Origin: Laccaria trichodermophora
Taxonomy: Eukaryota; Basidiomycota; Agaricomycetes; Agaricales; Hydnangiaceae
NCBI GenBank assembly: GCA_018417955.1
Contig: JACTVC010000020.1
Coordinates: 1,073,460 to 1,137,459, forward strand
Direction: 5' to 3'
Length of the DNA stretch: 64,000 bases
Shown here: positions 11,042 to 22,720 of the stretch, piece by piece
Position numbering within the stretch: position 1 is the stretch's first letter
Layout: each line of letters starts with the position of its first letter
Notes under the pieces: generated by a model
Databases searched by the model: none
What the model saw: the letters and a program-made list of their open reading frames with translations, nothing else
What the model was told of the DNA's origin: nothing
Made by a program: the position numbers and the translations under genes

Positions 11042-13263
11042 ATGTGGTCAGCCCACCTCCCTCCCGCTATAACACATCACTTGCCCACCTGGACCACACA
11101 CCTCCACCTCCCACCGACCGACATCCAGATCCTCATCCTCCTCTCCTTCCTCGCCCTCATCCCCTTCCTCCCTCGCCCTTCTTCCTTCTTTCGAGCCAGC
11201 GTCCGAACAACGCCCCTCCCCGGCCCACGCAACACCTCCCTCCTCTTCGGGCTCTACCGCCACATCAACGAGTCTCCCGACCCCGGGCTGGTATACGAAC
11301 AATGGGCGGAGGAATACGGACCTGCGTATGTTGTTCCTGGGGGTTTTGGCTCCAAGAGGGTGGTGATTCTCGATCCGAGGGCGAATGCCCATTTTTATGC
11401 GAGGGAGACGTTTGGGTATGTACAGACGAAGCTTTCAAGGGTTTTTATTGAGAATCTGGTGCGTGCTTCGTCTTTTTTCTTGGAGTGAGCGCTTATGGTG
11501 TGGATGTAGTTTGGACGAGGGTTGTTGTGGGCTGAAGGGGAGAGTCATAAGCGGTGAGTTTTCGATCTCTTTTTTTTCTTGTTTCTTACTGATTTATGTT
11601 GTACATAGCCAACGCAAAGCGCTTACCCCAGCATTCAGCAATGCAGCCATCCGAAAACTAACCTCCGTATTCTTCGATTCTTCATACAAGGTTCGTCATT
11701 GTTTCCCCTCCCTCCTCTGGCCCTCGTTGACGCGCGTTCTAAATATAGCTGAAAGGAATCTGGGACGCCAAAATCGACGCAAGCACCACGGACGACGTTA
11801 TTCTGGACGTCCAAATCTGGATGAACCACATCTCGTCCGTCCTCCCTCAACTCCTCCCATCCCCTCACTAACCCCCTCCTCTGCAGACTCGACTCAATAG
11901 GCATAGCAGGCTTCTCACACACCTTCGGCGCCCTAGACGGCAACAACACACCCGTCATAGACGTCTTTGACTCCTTCGCATCTTCCGACACCTCCTTCCT
12001 CTCCAAACTCGTGTTTTTCCTTGGACCTGTTTTTCCAATGTTGCAGAAGTTGCCGACGAGGCAGAATAGGATGTTTAAGAGGCTGAGGAGGACTATGGGG
12101 GCGATTGCGGATGAGCTTATGGCTAGGGATCGGAGGATGCGTGAGGGGGGAGTAGGGAAAGGGAAGGAGGAGGAAAAGTCGATTATTGGGTTGTTATGTG
12201 AGTTTGATTTTGCATGCGCGTTTCGCGAAATGGAATGGCGCTGATAAGGAGACAGTGAAAGCGGAGGATAAGAGCTCGTCGTTGGCTATGACGCAGGAGG
12301 AGATTTTGGCTCAGGTTCGGTACCTTTATTTTTCATGGAATCTTTTGATGACGTTTCTTTCTGAACAGATGAATGTACTCCTACTAGCGGGCTACGAAAC
12401 CACTTCCAGTAAGCCCTCCCTCCCTTTCGCTTCTCTTCTCCGCTAACGCTCATTACTTACAGTCAGTTTAACCGTACGTTGTCCCCCTTCCCTCTTCCCG
12501 AACACTAACACCTTCGTTTCCCAGTGGGCCCTAATAGAACTCTGCCGGCGCCCAGACAAACAACAACGACTCCGAGACGAGCTCTCCCAAATCAGCGGCA
12601 CCGATCCGACGTGGGAACAACTCTCCACGAGCCTGCCTTACTTCGATGCAGTTGTCCAAGAGGTGTTGAGGTTGCATCCGCCGGTTGAGGAGACTACGCG
12701 TGTAGTAAGTTGTTTTCTTCTTCCTTTTTTCCCATTCACCACTCACAAACGAACAACAGGCAGCCCAAGACGACATAATCCCCTTTTCCTCCCCCTTTGG
12801 AACTTCCGGCACCAACACGTCATTGGTGATAGCGAAGGGAACAACCATAACCTCCCCCATCCGCGCTCTCAATCGCGCAGAAGCGCTCTGGGGCCCAGAC
12901 GCCAAGGAGTTTGTGCCCGAGCGGTGGTTGGATGATATGCGTGGTGTCACGGGGAAAGCGAAGGAGATTATGGGACATAGACATATATTGACGTTTTCGG
13001 ATGGGCCGAGGACGTGTCTTGGGAAGGGGTTTGCGTTGGCGAATTTTAAGGTTCGTTTCGTGTTTCCCCAAGTTTTCTTTTTATTTGAGTTGTTGATGAT
13101 GTTGGGGTAGGCGACGTTGTCGGTGTTGATTCGGAACTATGACTTTGCGTTCCCTGGTGGTGTGGATACGAAGATTGAGAAACATCCCTCTATTTTGCCT
13201 CGTCCTAAGGTTGCTGGGGAGGTTGGGGCACGGGTTCCATTGAGGATTAGGAGGGTTGAGTGA
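11042..13263 (+). CDS. Cytochrome P450 monooxygenase, copy 2 (complete, 11 exons, 557 aa)
   Basis: Exons are 11042-11458, 11510-11553, 11609-11690, 11749-11834, 11887-12197, 12256-12314, 12369-12408, 12463-12473, 12525-12704, 12760-13050 and 13111-13263. All phases join without a stop and all donors are GT. The protein has an N-terminal anchor (residues 28-43), a hinge PLPGPR (58-63), an I-helix oxygen-binding motif AGYETTS (340-346), ExxR (396-399), PERW (463-466) and a haem loop FSDGPRTCLGKGFA with the axial cysteine at 496. It should be an ER-bound class II enzyme using NADPH-P450 reductase; the substrate cannot be read. Length is normal for the family. The only exon below 20 nt is 11 nt (exon 8). 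It converges on HMG copy 2. This is the only copy in the window with fully canonical splice sites. Confidence 0.95.
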
Positions 13264-13607
13264 TTGGGATTGGATTGTGCACGGTTAAGGTTGTATTTCA
13301 AGTTGTGATTCAAGAGCATTTGTACTCGTGTTACGTTCGAACTACTGTACATTGGATACATACGTATGATACACAAATTTTTCATCGTGTTGATTTGTAA
13401 ATGACCAATGTATTGTACTCGTGTTGCGTTTGTACTGTTGTACATATGATTTTCATCTTGTTTCCGATTAAACTGTCCTTGAGCCAGCAGAGAGGTGGTT
13501 CAGACTGGGGTCGTATACGTTGAGAGCTACCGTCCCCACGTCCGTTAACTCATATCAGTCAAAGTAACAAAATCGGCATACCGTTCTGCATCTGTGCCTG
13601 ACCAGGT

Positions 13608-14864
13608 TTATTCGACGACGAAGTTCCTAGGTATCGCACGGCAATCAGACATGGTTTGTAAAAAGCAAAGAAAAAAGCGAAACAAACCCTGCGAAGCGAT
13701 AGGACTCTGCAAAGAATCCATGACCGGCTTCCCGCTCCCATCTTCCTGACCCACACTCTGCTGGCCACTCATACCCTGCAAAAGGGTTCCCGGAGGGCCA
13801 TGATACGCCATCACCTGAGGCTGCCTCTGCTGCTGTTGGGGTGCCTGCATCTCCCCTCCTCCTCCACTCATCGTTCCATTCTTACTCTGAGTCAACCCAC
13901 CACCACCACCACCACCAGCCTTCCCCGGCGGCCTCCCCTCAACCCTCCTAACAAACTCCCCCCAACATGCCCTCTCATCCCCACCCATCGCCTCAAAATG
14001 CTCCCTCACGGCCGCTGGCGCCTTTCGCCAAACCGCCCGATGGCGACACACCGTGCTCTTCACGTACCGACTCCCAAACATGCGTTCGAACGCTGTGCGT
14101 TGCGTCATGCTTGCCCCAGAGGGGGACTGGGAAATGAGCGAGTCCATGGCTGCGAAGCCTGCGGAGAGCTTGTAGACTGTGTAGTCGTTTGGCCAGCGTT
14201 TTAGTGGGGGGTGTGGGTGGTATGGTATTGAAGAGGAAGAGGAGGAAGCGGGGGAGGAGAAGTGAGTTGGTGTGGTTGGTGTTAAGTAGGCTGGGGGGGC
14301 GGATTGGGGTTGGAGAGGGGAAGCGGGGGTGGGTGTGTAGAACATTGGGTATAGGTATGCAGTGGATGTGGTGGGGTTTAATGTAGGGCTGTTGGTGGAT
14401 GTTGATGGGGTGGGTGGGAGTGTTGCTGCTGAGGTGGATGCGACGAGGACGGGGCTAGTTTGGGGTGGAGGAATGGTGCCGTGGGACATGTAGTACCCGT
14501 TCGAAATGTGGATCTTTGATAAATGCCCCCCTGGGTCGGAGGTGTCTGGTACAGAACGCTTTGATGGCGGTTTTGGAGGGGTGGTGTCGTGCTTTGACGA
14601 TGAGGGCTGCTTGGCGGCCATGGATGGTGTGTTTCCCGGAACTGGGAGTGTTGGAGCCGGGGGTCGAACGGTCATTTGCAGTTTCAGCTCTTCCCGTAGG
14701 CTCAGGCATTCATCCTCTGGCAGCCCCTCGAGAAGGCTTTTACGAGCTCGGTATAGGAGACGCTGTTGACTTTCCACTATCCGAACTGTGCTGACTGTAT
14801 GTTGCTCCCAATGACTTGATGTGGGGTTGTAGGTATCCAGATACAAGGAAGCGTTTAAACCCAA
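13608..14864 (-). CDS. HMG-box-like protein, copy 2 (5'-truncated, 418-aa ORF)
   Basis: This copy has the same domain order as copy 4 but lacks exons 1 and 2. A short deletion at the tandem joint has also put a TGA just upstream in the reading frame. The first in-frame ATG is MGLNASLYL, which loses part of the conserved N-terminal block. A second frame opens from an ATG in the spacer (MTDRSNTTPANG) but does not enter the main frame. The HMG-box-like domain and a C-terminus like that of copy 4 (ending RNFVVE) are intact. It is most likely a truncated, non-functional or altered copy. Confidence 0.6.
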   Translation of the reverse strand: MGLNASLYLDTYNPTSSHWEQHTVSTVRIVESQQRLLYRARKSLLEGLPEDECLSLREELKLQMTVRPPAPTLPVPGNTPSMAAKQPSSSKHDTTPPKPPSKRSVPDTSDPGGHLSKIHISNGYYMSHGTIPPPQTSPVLVASTSAATLPPTPSTSTNSPTLNPTTSTAYLYPMFYTPTPASPLQPQSAPPAYLTPTTPTHFSSPASSSSSSIPYHPHPPLKRWPNDYTVYKLSAGFAAMDSLISQSPSGASMTQRTAFERMFGSRYVKSTVCRHRAVWRKAPAAVREHFEAMGGDERACWGEFVRRVEGRPPGKAGGGGGGGLTQSKNGTMSGGGGEMQAPQQQQRQPQVMAYHGPPGTLLQGMSGQQSVGQEDGSGKPVMDSLQSPIASQGLFRFFLCFLQTMSDCRAIPRNFVVE

Positions 14865-17099
14865 GTCGGATACGAGTGTTGTAAATTGGGATAGCTGGAA
14901 ATAGGGAAAGGTGGGGACCGTTTGCTGGAGTCGTATTGGATCTGTCTGTCATCGATGAATTTGAAGTGGGAAAAGAAGGTGGTGAAAAGAAGGAAAGGCT
15001 TGACACGTAGATTTATAGAGAGAGATGTCGCCTATTTCCGTGTTGATTCGATGTCCGTGTTGCTGCCGGACCAATGAGAACGCAGCCATTTAGAGTTAAA
15101 AGACAGATTTGAGTTCAGCTGTGAAAAGTGGTAAGTTTTCAATCATTTTTGGCCATATTTTCGGTACAAGGCAGAACGGACGAGCGGAACCTCCCCATGA
15201 AATTGTTATCGACGACAAAAGAGTACCATCTACATGTGTAACAAAACCAAACAAACACCTGCCAAGTTCATCAAACAGCGAAATATCTGGCTAGATACGC
15301 GTCAGTATCTTATCTGGATGCTGAAACTTACCAACAAGATAGAAAATGCAAGTTCAGCGATCGCAAAGGTACACGTGAAGGCAACAATCCACGCTTTGAC
15401 TGGCATGTAATTCTGAAGGCAAAATGTCCATGAATCCTCGCATAATCAGCCTTACCGTGTACGTGGAGATTGCCACTGTGGAGAAACGGGTGTAAATGAC
15501 TTTCAAATGTAGTAAGTCATCCCTCAGTATTCAAATTTTCGTAAAACTCACTTTACCTGAAAGCTAAAGTGCACGGCGGATTTAAGGAACATTTTCGACG
15601 TCTCTGACAGGTTTGACGGCGTCATGCTAAGCCTCTGCTAAGCCCTGGGCAAGGTCGATGGAGGCAACGAAGGCTAGGTAAGTACACAGATACTTGAATA
15701 ACAACATAAACTTACATCTTAATTTAAACATGAACAATAGACTCGACGACGGGCGAGCGTAATAAGGTCGGTAAATCTTCAGGAAGTAGTAACGTGTATA
15801 AAAATCCGGAGGGCCAGGTTAATCCCAAATAATGACTGCTGGAAATTGATATGTTGTGTCGACGCAAGCCAAGGCCTAAATGAAACGGGTAAGTACTTCT
15901 TCGTGCATAAGATCTTGATATACTCAACTAACATTTCCTTTTGCAGTTTCTCAATGATGGCCAAAGCCATCCAACCTCCGTAAACAATAAGCGCATACAG
16001 ATGCCATTTAGCGGATGGTGATATGTCGTGTTGAAGCAAAGCAAATACATGGCAAGGTGGACAGCTGGAGGGTGGCCTCCATACATCCAGCGGACATCGA
16101 GGAGTCGTCTTGTGACCAGTAGGAATGCAGGGCATTTGCAGAGTCAACGTATCCCCATTTGGCAGACGCCGATACATATAGTCAACGTCGTTGCTGAGGC
16201 TAGGAGCAGTGACGTGAATGTGGTGTGCTTAAACAATAGTCAACAATAACGGCAGCAGCAAATGTTTGAACAGACGAGAACTCTAGTACAATGAACGGGT
16301 AAGTATCATTCCCACATTGGCAATAAGATAAACAACTTACATCGCGTTTGAAAGGTGTCTGACGTGGCGGTGATTCGCACTGCGAATCCTTCATCAAACC
16401 TGGCCCACACACAAGAAAGGTTTTCATGATCAAGATGGCGGTATGTCATGTCGGAGATCCATAGCAAGCTTGAAGGGTTTCAGAAACAGGAGGGTGGCAT
16501 ATGTCCATTTTGTGGATGATGATACATCGTCGTCTTGGGGCCAGGAGGAATGCAGGGCATGTTGCAGAGTCGTCATACCCCCATTTGGCGGACGGCGATA
16601 CATATAGTCAACGTCACTTGTCGAGGTCACGAATGTTGACATGGTGCACATAGGCAATTTGACAATAACGATGGCAGGAAATGTATGAGTAGATGGGAAA
16701 TCTAAGATCAATTGGTAAGTATCATCCCCACATTATAAAAAAGATGAACGACTTACACGGCATTTAAAAGGAGTTTGGCGTCGCAGTGCTTCGCACCGCT
16801 CATCCTTGAAGCTGCCCTCAACTCAACAAAGTTTTTCTTCATTTAACTATGAGGCATTCCTTGTGGGCCAACAGTCCACTCACCGCGGGGCCAAAACCTC
16901 GGAAGAATAGTGCGAAAATCTTCGAAAAAAGGTCAGTGTCAGTACATATCTTCAAATATGAGAAGTAATAGCAAGAGCTAACCTTTGTTCAGGGGCTGGA
17001 TGTGTTGCGCACCTCTCGCGATGATGATGGGCCACAGCGTGGATACATGTGGCTTTGTGAAGTTGATGAATCCCCGTTTACCGGACAGCGATACAGATA
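14865..17099 (-). other. Spacer 2 left arm, first part: decayed gene-like block
   Basis: This is closely similar to 3060-5010. The minus strand again shows membrane-helix-like pieces (LYALIVYGGWMALAII near 15970-16010) and YMYRRPPNGG repeats near 16180 and 16590. The approximately 75-bp motif around CCATTTGGCGGACG recurs. No intact ORF was found. Confidence 0.45.
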
Positions 17100-17747
17100 G
17101 TCAGCATCAAGGGGGTGGCGGAACGTGGAAAATGTACCAACACTCCCTATTTTTTTTTCGTGGGTTTGGCTGACCTCCCCCCCTCCTCCTCCTACTATAT
17201 ATGGTATTTTTTCCGAGTTCCAATGTTTTATTGAATGTTTTTTTTATCCTATGGTACCTACCTATCAATTCAGAACCCACAAACTTTCATATTACAGTTA
17301 AAGATTGCAATATGCACAAAGAAACATAAGGGAGCGAAAGCACAATTTCACAAACTCTCAACAGCGTATTTGCATGCGAAATCTGATGGCCTACAGTCCC
17401 TTCACCGTTGCAGATTTCGTAACTACCTCGCTGGCTCAGCTCGCCTGGCTGGGGGAGAACTTAGTACACAGATTCCGTGTAGACCAGCTGGCGGTACTTA
17501 AAAAGCGGTGCGCGGGGATGATCCGTCTGTGTCATCGTTTATGGTGGATAGGTGATGAGGAGGGTATGCGAGGGCGTTGGACGCAGATGTTGTGAATGCT
17601 AGGCCGGAGTTGGGAGCGGGCGAAACGACGCGATCAATTTGCAACAAAAATACGTGAGGTCACTATTTTTTTTTCGGCCTTCGGCGGGACCCCCCCCCTC
17701 CCAGCCAGTGTACGGGATCCACGTTCCGCCACCCCCTTGGTCAGCAT
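17100..17747. mobile_element. hAT-like non-autonomous transposon, 632 bp, with 8-bp target duplication
   Basis: The element occupies 17108-17739. Its terminal inverted repeats are 22 bp and perfect, starting CAAGGGGGTGGCGGAACGTG at the left, with the mirror image at the right end. It is flanked by GTCAGCAT at 17100-17107 and again at 17740-17747. Spacer 3 has the unoccupied sequence with a single copy of this octamer (one base different) near 29068. Long T and C/G runs lie just inside both ends. There is no transposase, so it depends on an enzyme elsewhere. An 8-bp duplication and CA-starting TIRs fit the hAT superfamily. Confidence 0.85.
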
Positions 17748-18390
17748 CAAAATAGACGTCTACGAGGCCAAGAATGTTGATGTGGATGTGGTGAACTATG
17801 GCGGCAGCAGTGATTGGGAAGATAGAGCAGAAATCTTTGAAGAAGGTTAGTGTCAGTCAGCAGATATATTTAAATACCAAAAATAAAAGGAAAGGCTAAC
17901 CTTTGTTCAGGCGTGAGAGGTGCTGCGCACCTCTCGCAATGATGACAGGCCCAGCCTGGATACACGCGACTTCATGAGGAAATGAGAAGGTTGACTACAT
18001 TGCTTGTGGGCCAACATTCCGCTCGCCGCAGGGCCAAAGCCTAGGAAAAATACTGCAAAAATCTTCGTAAAAAGGTGGGTGTTTGGACATACGACAATAC
18101 GAGCAAGGGCTTACCTTTGTTGAAAAGAAATTGCCTCTTGCAATAGCCAGAAACAACGATGGGCAACAGTCTGAATGTCTTCGATGGCGAGCAGCATATG
18201 AAAACCATTGGAAGGAGGGTCATAACGACACCATGAGAAAAGGAGAGGAGGATGAAAATGGCAAAAATCGTCAGAGCCTTTATACCTGGGCACTACGGGG
18301 ATCTGCGAGGTACGGAATGGTGGTATTTTTGCAGCGGCCTGGGCCAGCAGCCCTTCAGCTCCCATTGATTTCCCACAGCTAAATTTCATT
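17748..18390 (-). other. Spacer 2 left arm, 5' part of the decayed minus-strand gene
   Basis: Reading leftward from the TATA box at 18285, an ATG-containing first exon candidate (with MLLAIEDIQTVAHRC in one frame) ends at a GTAAGC donor near 18115. It is followed by a short exon reading FFLGFGPAASG in one frame. The frames do not join cleanly by eye. The unit matches 5100-5510 and 29330-29700. Confidence 0.4.
18279..18285 (-). promoter_or_regulatory. TATA box of the left-arm gene, spacer 2
   Basis: TATAAAG on -, followed by a CT-rich leader. It is at the same place as in spacers 1 and 3. Confidence 0.5.
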
Positions 18391-20227
18391 TCAGTGAATG
18401 ATCCCCACTAACCTACCCTGTGTGATCAGACACGTCTGTAGCCTAAGATCACAGAATTATTCTGGCTCATTTCAGAAAATTTCCTGGTTTGCTCAGTTGC
18501 TGACATTCTCTGAATTCCTTCTTCAATTATTTCGGTCAAGTTCCAGCAATTCATACTCATTGGAGCAGAATGAAGTACTTGGCAGAGAAGTACTTCATTC
18601 TGATGAAATGGGCATGAATAGAAAAAACTGAACTGACCCAAATTCCGGTACTCACTAAGATCCTGAGAATTGAAAAGTTGAAATATTACCCTTGATGCCA
18701 CGCACACCATACATTCCAGCTCATAGGGTTTCAATAAACCCGATCTGTGATCCCAGCATGTTTACATGGCGACATCATTTGGTCAGCATATACAAAGGGT
18801 TGTGAGATTTGGACCCACAAAGGCAATGAACCCGATGACGAGAATGAGGTAAGGAGTATGGATGGATGAAAGAAAGGCAGCAGACAGTGCAGAGTTTCAT
18901 CATTGATCTAATCTGATCTTGGAAACTCAATGGGAACGTGTGCCAATTGCCCTTCTCCATAGCCCGTCTGCTGATCAGTGATAAAACTGAGAGGTTGCAA
19001 GTGAAGAAGTTGATCACAAGCCATATTCCCTGCTCATTTTGCCATAAATGCATACTCTAATTCTGAAATCATTACTTACAATATTATGAGTGGTTTTAAA
19101 GGGGTCAGCTCCCTTGCAATCCCATTGACGAGGCCAGTATGGGGTATGTGTGTCAAAATATGATACATATAATGGAAAAGCTTCGCAATTACTTAGAAGT
19201 TTACTTTGACTTGATACTTTTACGTCTGGCAGCTTGCCAGTATTTGTATGTATTGAGCAACTTTGGCATTTAAATCCATAACTTTTTTCGCATTTTATGA
19301 ACAAGACAGGTCGTTCAAAACAATGCCGTATTCGATACTAATAATTTATTTACACACGTAGAAAAAAGAATCAAGTGAGCGCGTTTACTGGTTGTGCTGC
19401 GCGTCGAAGATGAAGTGAGAGCGTGGTGAACAAACAAATGCACATCTCCTCCTCCCCCGTTTCTGCTTCTGCCTCTTTCTGCACTCTTCATTTTCCATCA
19501 AGGGTCCGGCTCTAGACTTTCCTCCCATCCTCGCTAGCAACCCTCACCCCTTGTTCTTGAAATTTTTCTTCCTTCTTGTTCCTTCTTCTAGGTCCCCGCA
19601 CTGAATTCAGAATCCTCGCAAAGTGCCCGCGCATTGTAGGTTCTTTTCTGAAAAACTTCTGCATCAGAAATTAGCATCATCAAGGGTCCTACCTGACAGG
19701 TGAAACCCGTTTTACCCAGCACTTTTGCGCGATCTGTGCGGTGATTGTTTCTTCGATGGTGGGTAGGAGGCCGTCCTCCACTTTCTTTTACTCAATTGTC
19801 CATTTTTGTATATCCCCCATTAGATATTCTTTGGGGGGGTACTACTATGGAGTACCAGATGGCTACTAGTGGAATTTCTTCTCTTGTAGCATTTCATTTT
19901 TGTTGAGCAATGCAATTCCGAATGGAATTCTTCCTCCGACGTTCAAAGTCACGTTTGAATGTTTGGACAAGTATGCACAAAGATGTACTTCTTTTAGTTT
20001 TGTTTCTTCACGTACCACCAAAGTAGTCAATTTAATATCACTGAATAAAACAATCCTAACTGAGTGACGAAGGGGAGGACATCTAGCAAATTGCGCAGGG
20101 CATGTATCTCCGATCACTCATTTCCGGAGTTGCAACCATAATTCATTTTCCTCCCATCCGTCAAACATTCCGTGCCCTGACAGGTACGCCATATTCCGGA
20201 TACGCCCATATCGCCTCTTCAAAAGTC
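18391..20227. other. Central part of spacer 2, no gene resolved
   Basis: Nearly collinear with 5510-7330 and 29700-31538. It contains the hairpin listed separately. I see no gene. Confidence 0.4.
18565..18602. repeat. Hairpin in spacer 2
   Basis: The arms pair CAGAATGAAGTACTT with its reverse complement around a short GGCAGAG loop. The loop is 8-10 nt shorter than in spacers 1 and 3, but the stem is kept. Confidence 0.7.
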
Positions 20228-20234
20228 TATAAAA
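20228..20234 (+). promoter_or_regulatory. TATA box of the right-arm gene, spacer 2
   Basis: TATAAAA lies about 100 bp upstream of the ATG at 20336, with a dense CTCTC tract in between. This is a typical strong fungal promoter and leader. Confidence 0.65.
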
Positions 20235-20335
20235 GCCAGGGGACTGAACGTCAAATCCCCATCCCTTTCCTCCACGTCTCTTCCCTCTCCTCTCCTCTCC
20301 TCTCTCCTCTGCTCCCTCTCGCACTCCTCGCTATC

Positions 20336-21167
20336 ATGGCCTTGTTTGTCACTGGTGTCCTCATTGTTGAAGACTATGACCAGGTAAGCCAGTCAACGCT
20401 ACTCTCGACAATGCGCAGTACTCACCAGCCGAAATACTGTTTGCGCAGAGCGCTTCGTCATCGTGTGCATCACCGGCCTTTCACGTCGACAACGAGTTCT
20501 GTGCACATATCGTCATTTGCGGAGAGTTCTACATAAAAAGGTACATCAGCTTTCGATTGAACACAAGCCGTTTACTTACGAATTTACTTGAGATTTTATC
20601 TATCCGCAGATAAAGTCAGTATTCACTTATCCCGTGAGAATGCTACACAGATACTGACCATAGATTTCCTCTAGGCTGTTGACTGTTCGGACCACCATTT
20701 TCTCGCCGAGTCCTCCGAGTTTTCGTTGAAGGAGGCGGGGGATGCATGCCCGACGTCGCGTAACATCACTACATGTCCGGTAAGTGTCGAATGAATTTTC
20801 ATATCGTTGACTTACTTCTACCGTGCTTTAGACCGTGTTTTTCCTTACAGGTTTTCACCTTTTTTCTGACGTCTTGGCCCCGCGGCGAGCGGACGGACAC
20901 CTTGGCTCTTCGCAAAAGGCCATAGTGACTCTACCCGACCTCGAACGCATGCTCGTTTGCCTGTCGTCATTCTCGGTTGCCGCGAGAGGTGCTACGCACC
21001 TCGAGCATTTGAAAAAGCTGATTGAAAAAGGTCAGTACACGCTCGTCTTTCTGGTGTTTGAAGTACTTACACACGCGCATTTGTTCCAAGGAAATCGTGC
21101 CTGTGTATTCTACCGACGTTTTCGCCTAGCGGCGAATGGATCACCTGGCTGTACAATTGAACACTAA
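20336..21167 (+). CDS. Unknown intron-rich gene of the spacer, spacer 2 copy (6 exons, about 180 aa)
   Basis: A clean chain can be read: exons 20336-20383, 20449-20540, 20593-20614, 20675-20779, 20832-21030 and 21091-21167. Each intron has a GT donor, a CTNAC-like branch site and an AG acceptor, and the reading frame joins throughout. The product starts MALFVTGVLIVEDYDQ and has a Cys-containing middle (AVDCSDHHFLAE, CPTSRNITTCP) and a hydrophilic end (LPDLERMLVCL, THLEHLKKLIEK). I do not recognise the family. Intron-like modules continue beyond the stop, so the transcript may be longer or the 3' structure different. Spacers 1 and 3 carry broken copies. Confidence 0.55.
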
Positions 21168-22720
21168 ACAAGGTGAGTACGTATCCAGGCTCTTTGAGTC
21201 AGACTTATGAACTTACACCTCGGTTTTCGAAGATTGGCGCCCATTTCTTCTGAGGTTATGGCCCCGCGGCGAGCGGACCACTGGCCCGGAGCCAAAGCCC
21301 CGTAGATGATGAAAACCGTTGTTGCATATAGGATAGGTTTGAGGAGTAGCGGTGCGAAGCACCGCGCCGTCAAACTCCTTTTAAATGCAATGTAAGTGGT
21401 TTATCTTATTGTTGATGTCGAGATGTTACTTACCGATTCATCGTAGATTTCTCATGCTGGTTCATATCCTGCTGCCGTTGTTGCCTATGCACACCACGTT
21501 CACGTCGTTCCTGGCCTCAACACGACGTTGAATATATGTATCGACGTCCGCCAAACGGGGGTACATCGACTTAGCAAAGGTATGTAAGTTTCCACGAATG
21601 TTTAAGAAAGGAGAACTTACTTCGTGAATGTAGCATCTACGCCCCATGCATCGTCGTCGTCAACGGCGTTGACTATCTGTATTGACGTCCGCCAAACGAG
21701 AGTAAGTATGTCGACTGCGCCAAAGTACGTTGGTTTCCACGGATGTTGAACGAAAGAAATACTCACTTTGTGAATGTTGCAGCGACGCCCCGTCGCTCGT
21801 CATTGTCAACAGCGTCCTAAGCACCTCGCATACTCACAAAGCCGCTTGAAGAGACGTTGTATCCGTATTCAAGGTCTCCGAGACAACGAGGAAGTCGTCC
21901 GTTTCGCGATTGTTTGGGTGGTGGTTTGTGGGGAGGAGTCAATGCTGATGCGTTGGAACGACGCAACGCATGGAGTAGTGACGGATTCGATGCGCTAGGG
22001 AGTGAGTGTCGGCGGTGATATGTCGTTGTCTTTTGGGTTGTTGGGTGATAACTTCATGTGCGTCTCTTCTTTCATCCTTGAGTTCAGAGTTTTGATAGTG
22101 TTGCACAGATGTGGACTTCAAGCCACTTCAAGGTGTAACTCTTATTGTGAGATTGTCGAGCGTGTAGGGCGGGGAGAAACATGAGTTCTTCGAGTTGATG
22201 GAGACGGCTGTTGGGCGTTTGGAGACGCTTGAACAGAAAACAACGTTATTAGATGTCGTTGTCTTCAAGACTCTAGATCTCAGACGTACTGCAAGCACCA
22301 TCACACCTCGCACACAGCCTACAGTCTCCCCTCTCCCTCTCAAATCCATTATCGGTATCGGCATGGGCCTCATGCGTGGAGATGGATATCGGATACGAGA
22401 ACGTCGAAGGTTGTTTGCGACGCGTCGAAAAGTTGGGTTGTTCTGCGGCGGGGGCTGGTTGGGAGGAAGGGTGGATGGGAATGCGAGGCATGGGTCAGAG
22501 CCGGAATCTGGTTGATTAGAAGAATGAAAACGCGAGTACGCGTAGAATGTATGAGTCAAAATCGCGTCGCGTCCGTTTTTGATTCCGGCTGCGTCATCAG
22601 GAGCGCCATCTGCTGATTGATCCCTGCACTTCATTCAATCCTTTTGTCAATCCATGCAGGGCTTTGCTTACAGCGTATACAAACCACATCCATCCTATCA
22701 ATGGCGCCCTCTTCATCATC
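21168..22720. other. Spacer 2 right end: further intron-like modules, then upstream region of P450 copy 3
   Basis: Modules with GTAAGT/CTTAC/TAG signals continue on + (21380-21800). One piece near 21447-21582 is the counterpart of the + strand exon-like stretch at 8568-8702. Motifs are reverse-complement relatives of the left arm. From about 20662 to about 22410 this spacer appears base-identical to spacer 3 (31973-33721). No further gene is supported. Confidence 0.45.

Noticed and set aside
22195..22515. 106-codon + ORF repeated at 33506-33826
   Set aside because: It lies in the conversion-identical spacer block, so identity gives no evidence of selection; no start context, splice chain or recognisable domain.
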